A stretch of 15,154 nucleotides of DNA. It comes from Pseudomonadota bacterium. GTDB lineage: Bacteria > Pseudomonadota > Gammaproteobacteria > Pseudomonadales > Azotimanducaceae. The stretch covers positions 1 through 15,154 of the forward strand of contig JAQBYL010000042.1 of the NCBI GenBank assembly GCA_027622495.1, read 5' to 3'. A model generated the notes under the pieces. That model was given only the letters and a program-made list of their open reading frames with translations, made no database searches and had not been told where the DNA came from. Position 1 is the first letter of the stretch. The number at the start of each line of letters is the position of its first letter. Shown here piece after piece: positions 1-7,619 of this stretch. The translations under genes and the position numbers were made by a program.

Positions 1-2932
1 CCTGGATGATTTTGATCTGAAGCTCATCGGCGTTGGTGAGATAGTTGATGGTGACGCCAAAACGACCGCTGGCAACCTGCTTGATAGCGCTGCGCTTGGA
101 ATCGCCATTGAGCATCGGCAGAAACCGGGCCGGATCCTCACCACCTTCACCGGTGTTCGATTTGCCGCCGATACGGTTCATGGCGATGGCCAGTGATTCA
201 TGGGCTTCTGCGCTGATTGAGCCAAAACTCATTGCGCCGGTAGCGAAGCGTTTGACGATTTCCTTCGCCTCTTCAACCTCGCCGATATCAATCGGCCCGT
301 CGTTTATTCCTGACCGGAAAGTCAGCAACCCGCGCAGGTTACACTCGCGCGTGTTGTGTGTGTTCACATGTTCGGCAAAACGCCAGTAGGCATCCGTACT
401 GTTGGTTTTGGTTGCGAGCTGCAGATTGGCGATGGTATCCGGATCCCACATGTGTGCTTCACCGTGCCTTCGCCAGTTGAAGTCACCCGGATTCGGCAAT
501 GTAACCACATTGAGTTCCCGGTCGGGATAACCGAGTTTGTGACGAAGCATCATTTCCTGGGCGAGCACGTCAAGATCTGCACCTTCAACCCGGCTCGCTG
601 TACCGGTGAAAGCACGTTCGATCACGTCTTTAGCGAGACCGATGGCCTCAAAAATCTGTGCACCTTTATAGGATTGCAGTGTGGAGATGCCCATCTTTGC
701 AATCACTTTCAGGATGCCCTTGGAGACACCTTTGCAATAAGAGGTGACGACATCCACATCGGATTGAATGTGGGGGGTGTCGTCGAAATGCCCGTCTGCA
801 CGCGCATCCCACAAAGCTTCGAATGCAAGGTAGGGGTTGATTGCATCTACACCGTAGCTGATCAGCAGGCAGTGATGATGCACTTCGCGGGCTTCGCCGG
901 ATTCAACGATCAGACCGATCCGCGTGCGTGAATGGCCGCGGATCAGATGTTGATGCACGCATCCGGCTGCCAGCAGTGAGCTGATCGGTATGCGATCGGC
1001 ACTGACATTGCGATCGGAAAGGATTGCCAGGCTGTAACCATCAGCAATCGCCTGCGAAGCCTCTGCCGATATCCGATCCAGAGCAGCAGACAAACCGTCT
1101 TTCCCGCTGCTGGCGGTATAGGTGATGTCGATGGTCTTTGATCGCCAGCCACGATGATCCATAGCCTTGAGTGCAGCCATTTCCTGGTTCGACAGGATCG
1201 GGTGCGGTATGCGCAGCCGGTGGGCGTGGACCTCGGTGGTTTCGAGCAGATTGTGCTCCGGACCGATATAACATTCGAGTGCCATGATGACTTCTTCACG
1301 GATCGAATCGATCGCCGGATTGGTGACCTGGGCAAAACGCTGCTTGAAATAGTCGTACAGCATGCGCGGTTTTTCTGACATCACAGCCAGTGCCGCGTCG
1401 TTCCCCATGGATCCCAGCGGATCACGCAGTTCTTTGATCAGCGGCTCCAGCATGATCTGCATGGTTTCGACGGTGTAGCCAAACGCCCGCATGCGCGGCT
1501 TCAGCGTAGCTCTGTCGGCAGCCGTTGTGCTGTTTGCAAGATCCGCGATTGGCAGGTCGGCCAGATCCAGACGCTGGTTTTTCAACCATTCGCCATACGG
1601 CAGTTCCGCAGCCCAGGTTTTCTTGATCTCTTCGTCCGGGATCATGCGCCCCTGTTCGAAGTCGATCAGGAACATCTTGCCGGGTTGCAGGCGGCCTTTT
1701 TCTATTACCCTGGCCGGGTCGACGTCGACCACCCCGACTTCTGAAGCCATGATGCATCGACCGCCTTCGGTGATGTAATAACGCGAAGGTCGTAAGCCGT
1801 TACGGTCCAGCACAGCGCCAATGTAGTTGCCGTCGGTGAAGACAATCGACGCGGGCCCATCCCAGGGCTCCATCAGGCACGAGTGATATTCGTAGAAGTC
1901 GCGTTTTGCCTGATCCATCTGCGCGTGTTGCTGCCACGCCTCGGGGATCATCATCAGAACCGCTTCCTGCAGGGTTCTGCCGGTCATCAGCAGGAATTCC
2001 AGGACGTTGTCGAAGGTGCCTGAGTCTGCGCAGTCGGGCTCGACGATGGGAAAGAGTTTTTTCAGGTCATCGCCGAAGAGATCTGATTTCATGACCCCCT
2101 GGCGTGCATTCATCCAGTTCTTGTTACCCAGCACCGTGTTGATTTCACCATTGTGCGACATGAACCGGTTTGGTTGAGCGCGGTCCCACGAAGGAAATGT
2201 GTTGGTGGAAAAGCGCGAGTGCACCATGGCCAGGTGAGACTCGAAATCATCGTCTTCGAGGTCAGGGTAGAACGGAAAAACCTGCGCCGGTGTCAGCATG
2301 CCTTTATAGACGATCACCTTGGAGGACAGGCTGCAGGCAAAAAACATGTGGTCCTGTTTGATGTTGGCATCGCCGCGGATGAGGTGGGTGCTGTGCTTGC
2401 GGATCAGATATAGCTTGCGCTCGAACTCATCAGCGCTCACACCCTGCGCTGCAATAAAGAGTTGTTCCATATGGGGCATTGCTGCGCGGGCGGCGTTACC
2501 GATCCCGGCACCGGTCGGATGGGTAGGAAGCGTCCGCCAGCCGATCAGTTTCTGACCGGCGGCTTCGATCTGTTTTTCGACTATGGTCTTGCAGTGTGTG
2601 CGTTCTGCGTTGTCGGTGGGCAGAAAAACGTTGCCCACGCCGTAAGCGTTGCGCTCGGGCAGTTCGGCGCCCAGGTCGCTTTTCGCCACCTTGACCAGAA
2701 ACTGGTGTGGCAGGCCGACCAGGATGCCAGCGCCGTCACCGGTATTCTTTTCATAGCCGAGCCCGCCACGATGCTCCATGCAGCAGTTCATTTTAGCTGC
2801 ATCCTCGATGATCTGACGGCTTGGCCGGCCGTGGATATCGCATATGAAGCCGACGCCACAGCTGTCCTTTTCGAACGCCGGGTCGTACAGGCCGCGTTTT
2901 TCAGGCCTTCGGTTCGGGTATGTTGAGGTCAT
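1..2932 (-). CDS. gltB: Glutamate synthase (NADPH) large subunit, N-terminal 977 codons (partial, runs off the left edge)
   Basis: GltB takes ammonia from glutamine and passes it through an internal tunnel to 2-oxoglutarate, giving two glutamates, in the cytoplasm with GltD. The reading frame is open without a stop from ATG 2932 to the left edge, and the frame at both ends agrees, so no net frameshift is present. The N-terminus starts MTSTYPNRRPEKRG and reaches a DSCGVGF motif, placing the amidotransferase nucleophile at Cys25 after a 24-residue propeptide that should be cleaved. The type II glutamine amidotransferase domain spans about residues 25-430, with HRGG, HSRFSTNTFPSW and SHNGEINT motifs. 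The central domain follows, and the FMN-binding synthase domain begins near residue 830, with MSFGSIS around residue 900 and NTGEGGEDP after it. Family members are about 1480-1520 residues, so roughly a third, with the Fe-S cysteines, lies outside the window. ATGs slightly upstream hit stops within a few codons, which fixes this start. A purine-rich GAGATGAG lies just upstream. gltD would be expected to the left. Confidence 0.97.
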   Translation of the reverse strand, partial: MTSTYPNRRPEKRGLYDPAFEKDSCGVGFICDIHGRPSRQIIEDAAKMNCCMEHRGGLGYEKNTGDGAGILVGLPHQFLVKVAKSDLGAELPERNAYGVGNVFLPTDNAERTHCKTIVEKQIEAAGQKLIGWRTLPTHPTGAGIGNAARAAMPHMEQLFIAAQGVSADEFERKLYLIRKHSTHLIRGDANIKQDHMFFACSLSSKVIVYKGMLTPAQVFPFYPDLEDDDFESHLAMVHSRFSTNTFPSWDRAQPNRFMSHNGEINTVLGNKNWMNARQGVMKSDLFGDDLKKLFPIVEPDCADSGTFDNVLEFLLMTGRTLQEAVLMMIPEAWQQHAQMDQAKRDFYEYHSCLMEPWDGPASIVFTDGNYIGAVLDRNGLRPSRYYITEGGRCIMASEVGVVDVDPARVIEKGRLQPGKMFLIDFEQGRMIPDEEIKKTWAAELPYGEWLKNQRLDLADLPIADLANSTTAADRATLKPRMRAFGYTVETMQIMLEPLIKELRDPLGSMGNDAALAVMSEKPRMLYDYFKQRFAQVTNPAIDSIREEVIMALECYIGPEHNLLETTEVHAHRLRIPHPILSNQEMAALKAMDHRGWRSKTIDITYTASSGKDGLSAALDRISAEASQAIADGYSLAILSDRNVSADRIPISSLLAAGCVHQHLIRGHSRTRIGLIVESGEAREVHHHCLLISYGVDAINPYLAFEALWDARADGHFDDTPHIQSDVDVVTSYCKGVSKGILKVIAKMGISTLQSYKGAQIFEAIGLAKDVIERAFTGTASRVEGADLDVLAQEMMLRHKLGYPDRELNVVTLPNPGDFNWRRHGEAHMWDPDTIANLQLATKTNSTDAYWRFAEHVNTHNTRECNLRGLLTFRSGINDGPIDIGEVEEAKEIVKRFATGAMSFGSISAEAHESLAIAMNRIGGKSNTGEGGEDPARFLPMLNGDSKRSAIKQVASGRFGVTINYLTNADELQIKIIQ

Positions 2933-3181
2933 CTGCTCATCTCATATGGTTCCGCCTGGTAGCAACCGACAAAATCGAGCGCGTCAAACTCCGTCTGCTG
3001 CCTTGAGGCGCCGACTTTAAGTTGCTACCGGAGTTGCTTGCTAGCGACTAACTTGTTGTTCTTATTTAAAAAGTCTTACAAAAACGCAAGCGATCGACTC
3101 GCACCTGGGCGCGAAAGACGAAACATCTCAAAAATGGCCTCTTGAATCAAGTTTTCAAAAAGCCGCAAGCGCCTCACGCCG
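2933..3181 (-). promoter_or_regulatory. gltB upstream region / GNAT 3' region
   Basis: This 249-bp stretch lies between the GNAT gene stop and the gltB start, both on the minus strand. It holds an AT-rich block at about 3058-3085 that is the likely gltB promoter zone. On the minus strand a TTGCGT followed 15 bases later by TAAATA is the best sigma70-like pair I can see, and it is weak. No intrinsic terminator with a T-tract is evident after the GNAT gene, and no convincing small gene is present. Confidence 0.3.
2958..3029 (-). repeat. 9-bp inverted repeat in the gltB leader
   Basis: GGTAGCAAC at 2958-2966 is a perfect inverted match to GTTGCTACC at 3021-3029, with 54 bases between. Read on the minus strand it lies 26 to 97 bases upstream of the gltB start, so the arms could pair in the leader RNA or be a split protein site. 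Flanking bases add only wobble pairs. No T-run follows, so it is not a simple terminator. The function is unknown. Confidence 0.4.
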
Positions 3182-3958
3182 TCAGCGCGACAGTCGATAC
3201 CAGTAACGGTAAAGCTCGCTGAAACCGAGCTCGTGATACAGGGCCAGAGCGGGCTGATTGTGGGCGAGCACCTGCAGGTAGGCCCTGCTGCGGCCATCGC
3301 GACGACCCCGCTCCAGGAGTGAACTGACCAGGGAACGTGCATGGCCTGCACGGCGATGCTCAACGTGGGTCACCACATCGAACAACCCGATGAGCTCCTG
3401 GTCTGCCACACTCAGACCACAGGCGAGCGGCTGCCCGTGGATCTGCAAAACAGCGAATGCGCAGTCACCGCGTATGGCATTCAGGATCACCTGATGAAGG
3501 TGGCGGGCTTTTTCCGGCAGACCGGTGAGCTCGCTGTACACGTGCAGCCAGTCGTTGACCGTCAAAAGATGCATGTCGGGGGTCATCTCGCGAGGCGGTA
3601 TCGGGGCGGTCAGCACCAGTGATGTTTCATCCTGGCGGTAGCCACGCTGATCAAGAAATCCGTCGAGATCCTGCTGTTCGCTGATCGAGGTCAGTCTGAA
3701 GATGGTTGTCAGCTGCTCGCGGGCGTACAGGTTTTCGCAATAACGCACCTTTTCCGCGTAGTTGGTGAGCCCCGGATAGATTGGAGTCACTGAGTTTGCG
3801 CGTTTGGTGAAGCCGCCTGTCATCCGCAGAATCCAGCCGTCGAGCAGCACCTGATGCATTGCCGGCCAGGCGTTCAGCGAAGCCTCCTCCACCCGTCTGC
3901 GCAAACCCGGCAGAGCAGCGTCTTCTGCCGGGGTTGTGCCTTGCGCTTGGGTAGACAT
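3182..3958 (-). CDS. GNAT-family N-acetyltransferase, two-part
   Basis: This is a predicted cytoplasmic acetyl-CoA-dependent N-acetyltransferase of 258 residues; the substrate is unknown. The C-terminal half (about 127-258) carries the GNAT fold: the acetyl-CoA loop HRRAGHARSL (201-210), then the beta strand AYLQV and the N-x-PA-x-x-LY-x-x-x-GF motif (234-246). The loop has Ala where a final Gly is usual. The N-terminal part (about 20-110) has DGWILRMTGGFTKRANSV, a stretch typical of a GNAT subfamily with a degenerate N-terminal domain. The frame stays open upstream to 4102, but that would overlap the divergent Nudix gene. ATG 3958 is preceded by GGTGGGAG at good spacing and fits the family start. 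The gene is divergent from the Nudix hydrolase, with 43 bp between starts, so their promoters must overlap. Confidence 0.85.
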   Translation of the reverse strand: MSTQAQGTTPAEDAALPGLRRRVEEASLNAWPAMHQVLLDGWILRMTGGFTKRANSVTPIYPGLTNYAEKVRYCENLYAREQLTTIFRLTSISEQQDLDGFLDQRGYRQDETSLVLTAPIPPREMTPDMHLLTVNDWLHVYSELTGLPEKARHLHQVILNAIRGDCAFAVLQIHGQPLACGLSVADQELIGLFDVVTHVEHRRAGHARSLVSSLLERGRRDGRSRAYLQVLAHNQPALALYHELGFSELYRYWYRLSR

Positions 3959-4001
3959 GCTCCCACCATAGCAAGATTCATAGGCACTTCCAGCGGATTC
4001 C

Positions 4002-4439
4002 ATGACCAGACCAGACAGAGCGAGCTTTCCCGTTGTTGTGCACGGCATGCTTACCCGCGATGAGCATGTTTTCATGCTGCGGCGGGCAAATACCGGATTC
4101 ATGGATGGTTTTCACACACTTCCCGGCGGGCACATGGACCCGGGCGAAAGTGTGGTCGAGGCGCTCATCAGAGAATGCTTCGAAGAGACCGGCGTTAAAG
4201 TCATCAATCCGCAACCGCGCTGCGTGCTGCCGTATATCTCGGGTCGTCACCAGGGGTTCAATTTCGTTTTCGACTGCCCTGACTTTGTCGGTGAGCCAGC
4301 AACGGCTGAACCTGAGTTATTCGATCAATCAGCCTGGTTTGCGCTCCGAGCACTGCCTGATCGCTGCCCGCCGTGGTTAACTGACGTGCTGAATCTCGAA
4401 GCAACTGGGGAGTGGTTTCGCGAACTGCGGTGGGATTAA
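4002..4439 (+). CDS. Nudix hydrolase
   Basis: Nudix enzymes hydrolyse nucleoside diphosphates linked to another group, using Mg2+ or Mn2+ held by the Nudix box. The 145-residue protein carries the box at residues 43-65 (GX5EX7REUXEEXGU), with catalytic and metal-binding Glu at 58, 61 and 62. Cys59 sits where an aliphatic residue is usual, a tolerated change. The early strand VVVHGMLTRDEHVFMLRR and the segment GFHTLPGGHMDPGE match the common 8-oxo-dGTP/NUDT-like small subfamily. The substrate cannot be fixed from sequence: candidates are oxidised nucleotides, NDP-sugars or thiamine pyrophosphate derivatives. The start ATG 4002 has only a weak upstream AGCGGA. The stop is 64 bp before mdh, which appears to have its own promoter. 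Confidence 0.9.
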   Translation: MTRPDRASFPVVVHGMLTRDEHVFMLRRANTGFMDGFHTLPGGHMDPGESVVEALIRECFEETGVKVINPQPRCVLPYISGRHQGFNFVFDCPDFVGEPATAEPELFDQSAWFALRALPDRCPPWLTDVLNLEATGEWFRELRWD

Positions 4440-4453
4440 CCGGCGAGTTTTTC

Positions 4454-4459
4454 TACAAT
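4454..4459 (+). promoter_or_regulatory. Candidate -10 element of mdh
   Basis: TACAAT at 4454-4459 lies in a T-rich context, followed by a GC-rich start region (TGCGCGCC). This would place transcription initiation near 4466, giving a leader of about 40 nt before the mdh ATG at 4504. No good -35 hexamer is seen at 16-18 bp spacing. Confidence 0.4.
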
Positions 4460-4465
4460 GCGCGC

Positions 4466-4479
4466 CCGGGAACTCCCGG
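4466..4479 (+). repeat. Small palindrome/hairpin in the mdh leader
   Basis: CCGGGAACTCCCGG is a perfect inverted repeat. As RNA it would make a 5-bp GC stem with an AACT loop. It lies 13 bases ahead of the Shine-Dalgarno AGGAG (4493-4497) and at the predicted 5' end of the mRNA, so it may protect the transcript end. It could also be a protein-binding palindrome. Confidence 0.4.
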
Positions 4480-4503
4480 TAGAGGACACAACAGGAGAAT
4501 AAG

Positions 4504-5478
4504 ATGAAAAAAGCGGTCCGCGTGACGATCACTGGTGCAGCGGGACAAATCGGCTATGCGCTGCTTTTCCGGGTGGCATCCGGTGACATGCTCGGCAAAG
4601 ATCAACCGGTGATTCTGCAATTGCTTGAAATCACGCCTGCCCTGGGTGCGCTCAATGGGGTGATCATGGAAATCGACGATTGCTCGTTTCCGCTGGTTCA
4701 GGGGATCACCGCATCGGACGATGCGAACGTCGCCTTCAAAAATACCGATTACGCTCTGCTGGTGGGCTCGCGTCCGCGAAGCAAAGGCATGGAACGCAAA
4801 GATCTGCTCGAGGCCAACGCGGCCATCTTCTCGGTTCAGGGCAAAGCGCTCAATGACCATGCGAGTCGTGACGTCCGCGTGCTGGTGGTCGGCAACCCGG
4901 CGAATACCAACTGCCTCATCGCCCAGCGCAATGCCCCGGATTTAAAGCCAACCAACTTCACCGCAATGACCCGGCTTGATCACAACCGGGCCATGGCTCA
5001 GCTGGCGCAGAAAACCGGCAAGCACACGACCCAAGTGGAAGGCCTTTGCATATGGGGCAACCACTCCGCAACCCAGTTTCCTGATCTGCATGGGGTCACG
5101 GTCGACGGCAAGGCAGCGCTCGACCTGGTCGACATGGGCTGGTACGAGAGCACCTTCATCCCAACCGTGCAACAGCGCGGTGCGGCAATCATTGAAGCGC
5201 GCGGTGCGTCCAGTGCCGCGTCTGCGGCCAATGCCGCCATCGATCACATGCGTGACTGGGCGCTGGGCAGTGACCGTGTGCTGAGCATGGGTGTCTATTC
5301 AGACGGCAGCTACGACATCGCGCCGGGTTTGATCTATTCGTTCCCGGTCACCTGTAAAGGGGGTGCCTGGAGCATCGTTCAAGGTCGCAGCATTAATGAC
5401 TTCAGCCGTCAGAAGATGTCTGCAACACAGACCGAACTCATTGAAGAGCGCGACGCGGTATCTCACCTGCTGCCTTAA
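4504..5478 (+). CDS. mdh: Malate dehydrogenase (NAD-dependent)
   Basis: The enzyme interconverts malate and oxaloacetate with NAD in the TCA cycle. The 324-residue product has the N-terminal Rossmann glycine motif TGAAGQIGYAL (10-20), the substrate loop RPRSKGMERKD with Arg92 and Arg98, VGNPANTNC with Asn131, TRLDHNRA with Asp159 and Arg162, and the catalytic His187 in WGNHSATQFPD. Length and motifs fit the 325-330-residue MDH group common in proteobacteria such as Aquaspirillum, not the 312-residue E. coli type. ATG 4504 has a strong AGGAG six bases upstream. All key residues are present, so it should be active. The next gene is convergent, with only 10 bp between stops and no obvious terminator. 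Confidence 0.97.
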   Translation: MKKAVRVTITGAAGQIGYALLFRVASGDMLGKDQPVILQLLEITPALGALNGVIMEIDDCSFPLVQGITASDDANVAFKNTDYALLVGSRPRSKGMERKDLLEANAAIFSVQGKALNDHASRDVRVLVVGNPANTNCLIAQRNAPDLKPTNFTAMTRLDHNRAMAQLAQKTGKHTTQVEGLCIWGNHSATQFPDLHGVTVDGKAALDLVDMGWYESTFIPTVQQRGAAIIEARGASSAASAANAAIDHMRDWALGSDRVLSMGVYSDGSYDIAPGLIYSFPVTCKGGAWSIVQGRSINDFSRQKMSATQTELIEERDAVSHLLP

Positions 5479-5488
5479 GGATTAAAGA

Positions 5489-5809
5489 TCACGCACCCGG
5501 GTCGAAGGTTTCGCACACCTCGATGGTGCCGCCAGAGGCAAGGATCGGGCAGCCTTTGGCTTTTTCGGCAGCTTCTTCGAGGTTAGCGGCATCGATCAGA
5601 TTGTAGCCGCTGACCGGGTTCGCGCCACCGCCGGTGTCGCTCGAGCCGTTTGGATTCACCGTCAGGCTGGCACCGGTTGGTGCACCGCCGTCGATGACAG
5701 ACGCGCCAAGCTTTTGGAACCAGGCGCCCCATGCCTGCATGGTCTGTGCCTGGGCGTCTTCTGATTCGGGCATGCCGCCGCCGTGATAGGCCAGTAGATA
5801 TTTTGTCAT
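5489..5809 (-). CDS. YCII/DGPF-like small protein
   Basis: The product has 106 residues and begins MTKYLLAYHGGGMPES, typical of a YCII-related (DGPF-type) ferredoxin-like fold protein. The middle has a glycine- and serine-rich loop (about 54-63), then NPVSGYNLIDAANLEEAAEKAKGCPIL, a segment conserved in the family, and the end reads GTIEVCETF. The biochemical role of such proteins is mostly unknown. Some relatives adjoin sigma-factor genes, but none is present here. The start has GAAGGA about 9 bases upstream on the minus strand. The gene stands alone: mdh converges from one side, and the next minus-strand gene ends 170 bp upstream, so it probably has its own promoter within 5810-5978. I could not identify that promoter with confidence. 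Confidence 0.85.
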   Translation of the reverse strand: MTKYLLAYHGGGMPESEDAQAQTMQAWGAWFQKLGASVIDGGAPTGASLTVNPNGSSDTGGGANPVSGYNLIDAANLEEAAEKAKGCPILASGGTIEVCETFDPGA

Positions 5810-5978
5810 CTCGATTGTCCTTCGCTGGTATCTGAGGTTAAGCCGCGAATCGGTCGCCGATTTCGCTGCCAGTTGTACTGCTTGATGTCCTGCTGGTTAT
5901 AAGTAGACGGACAGCGCAGCCGGATTCCGACATGCGTCTGGGGGATTCACTTCTCCCGGACGCCCTTTGGGTTAAGTA

Positions 5979-6719
5979 TCAGCGTCCTCGAAACGCCGGA
6001 TCGCGTTTTTCTCCGAATGCCTTGCGCCCTTCTGCTCCATCTTCACTGGTACTGACAGCTAGCAGGCGCTCCCGTGCAATGGCGGCAGCCTCTGCCGGAC
6101 TCTTCGGCAGCGTGCCAAGCGAGAACCCTTTCAGTGTTTCCACAACCAGCGGGGCTGATCGTGCCAGAATTCTGGCGTAGACCATCGCACCTTCAAGTGC
6201 CTGGCCGGTAGGGACGATCTTGTTGACCATCCCGGCCGCCAGAGCGCGCTCGGCGGGAAAGTCCTCACCGAGCAGCATGAATTCCATGGCGAGCTTGTGC
6301 GGGATGCGTGCTACAGCGCTTGCGATCAGACCGCCTGTGAACCCAAGCTGTGCCTCCGGGTATTTGAAGATCGTGTTGTCTTCAGCCACCACCAGATCGC
6401 ACATCTGCACAATCACGTACGCGCCGCCAATGCACCAGTGATGGATCGCGCCGATCACCGGTTTGGTGACTTCAACGCCAATGCTCGGTACGCCCTGCCA
6501 CATCTCTTTTGGCGGATCCTTCACATCTGCACCCACCGAAAAAGCCCTGTCACCTGCGGCGTGCAGGATAGCCACACGATCAGCGCCTGCTTCGAAGCGC
6601 TGCCAGGCCCGGCGAAGACCCTGGATCACGTCTTCGTTCATCGCGTTCATCTTGTCGGCGCGATTAATAGTAATCAGGGCGATGGCGTCGTCCGATGAAT
6701 AGGTGACGATGTCGCTCAC
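5979..6719 (-). CDS. Crotonase-fold enoyl-CoA hydratase/isomerase-like protein (one catalytic Glu missing)
   Basis: This 246-residue crotonase-superfamily protein acts on acyl-CoA thioesters. The oxyanion-hole segments are present: AFSVGADVKD (59-68) and AIHHWCIGGAYV (91-102). Aligned by eye with rat mitochondrial enoyl-CoA hydratase, the position of Glu144 is Val102, while Glu164 is kept as Glu122 in YPEAQLGF. A canonical hydratase needs both glutamates. One retained acid is more typical of isomerase or other crotonase chemistries, so I do not call it a hydratase. The start is GTG 6719, overlapping the upstream crotonase stop as GTGA, with GGAGG six bases upstream. It is the last gene of the five-gene minus-strand run. 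Translational coupling with its neighbour suggests a shared pathway or a hetero-oligomer. Confidence 0.85.
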   Translation of the reverse strand: MSDIVTYSSDDAIALITINRADKMNAMNEDVIQGLRRAWQRFEAGADRVAILHAAGDRAFSVGADVKDPPKEMWQGVPSIGVEVTKPVIGAIHHWCIGGAYVIVQMCDLVVAEDNTIFKYPEAQLGFTGGLIASAVARIPHKLAMEFMLLGEDFPAERALAAGMVNKIVPTGQALEGAMVYARILARSAPLVVETLKGFSLGTLPKSPAEAAAIARERLLAVSTSEDGAEGRKAFGEKRDPAFRGR

Positions 6720-7576
6720 TGCTCGCCTCCGTTCAGCCAGGCATTGAACTGGGCGCTGCGCTTTTCATGAAACGCCCTAACCCCTTCACGGGCGTCGGGA
6801 TGATGATCGGAGATGGCGGTTTTGGCGGCGATTTCATCCAGCGACTGTTCCCATGACAGCTCTGCTGCGTTGTATATGGATCGCTTCAACAGACGCATGG
6901 ATACCTGTGGACCGTTGGCAAATTCCGTGGCCATGGCCATGGCTGAGGCTTCCAGTTTGTCGGGCGCCACCACTTCGCTCACCAACCCGAGAGTGAGAGC
7001 TTCATCGGCGGTAACGATCTTTTTGCGCATCAGAAAGTCCATGGTTTTAGCCAGACCCATCAGCTGCAGCAACAGGTACTGGCCTCCTTCGTCAGGCAAA
7101 AGACCAAAACGCAGAGTCGCCGACCCCATACGGGCAGTGGTCGACGCGATGCGGAAATCACAGGACAAAGCCAGCGAAAAACCGGTCTGGATAGCGACGC
7201 CGTTGATCGCGGCGATAGACAGTTTGTCCAGGCTGCGGATGGTGGTGTTGACCTTCTGCGAGATCGTCCGCAGCCCGTTATAGGTGCCGATGCCGTTGTC
7301 ATGGCCGGGAGGAATGTCGGGTACCAGCTGCTCGCCGCCAATCACGGCGTCGCGATAGGCTTTGAGATCATCCCCGGCACAGAAGGCGCGTCCGGTGCCG
7401 GTGAAGACCACCACACGTACCGCGTTGTCCATCTGCGCCTGGGTGATCGCCTCGATCAGATCGCGTTTGATCGCAGTGGTCATGCCGTTCAGGCGCTCAG
7501 GTGTGTTGAATTGAAACCAGGCGATGCCCGGGTCCTTGAGCGACAGATCGAAGCCGGTGAAATTGCCAGTGTCCAT
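6716..7576 (-). CDS. Divergent crotonase-family protein (both canonical Glu replaced)
   Basis: This 286-residue protein has the crotonase fold: an early TPERLNGMTT strand-helix, the oxyanion segment AFCAGDDL (64-71), then AINGVAIQTGFSLALSCDFRIAS (123-145) and FGLLPDEGGQYLL (157-169). Aligned by eye with rat enoyl-CoA hydratase, Glu144 becomes Ser134 and Glu164 becomes Thr155. The usual GGG at the oxyanion helix reads QTG. Asp162 or Glu163 in the LLPDEGG motif could serve as an alternative acid, as suggested for isomerase-type relatives with a PD-x-GG motif. An extended insert (about 74-105) also departs from simple hydratases. The start ATG 7576 has AAGGGGA about five bases upstream. It overlaps the next crotonase by 4 bp and lies 43 bp after the MBL-hydrolase stop. 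The substrate is unknown. Confidence 0.85.
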   Translation of the reverse strand: MDTGNFTGFDLSLKDPGIAWFQFNTPERLNGMTTAIKRDLIEAITQAQMDNAVRVVVFTGTGRAFCAGDDLKAYRDAVIGGEQLVPDIPPGHDNGIGTYNGLRTISQKVNTTIRSLDKLSIAAINGVAIQTGFSLALSCDFRIASTTARMGSATLRFGLLPDEGGQYLLLQLMGLAKTMDFLMRKKIVTADEALTLGLVSEVVAPDKLEASAMAMATEFANGPQVSMRLLKRSIYNAAELSWEQSLDEIAAKTAISDHHPDAREGVRAFHEKRSAQFNAWLNGGEQ

Positions 7577-7619
7577 GTGTTCCCCTTTTACTGACGTTAA
7601 TTACTTGATGGTTAAACCT

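Noticed and set aside
356..931. Plus-strand open frame of 191 codons opposite gltB, and other plus frames at 1154-1378, 1491-1778 and 2462-2926
   Set aside because: They are antisense to an uninterrupted, well-conserved gltB frame and encode no recognisable domain.
3100..3181. Possible terminator after the GNAT gene ending in a T-run
   Set aside because: A TTTTT tract is present on the minus strand, but the preceding GC-rich bases do not form a continuous stem.
3959..4102. Longer GNAT form starting at 4102
   Set aside because: It would overlap the start of the well-supported Nudix gene by 101 bp, and the extra 48 residues look like antisense translation. ATG 3958 has a good ribosome-binding site.
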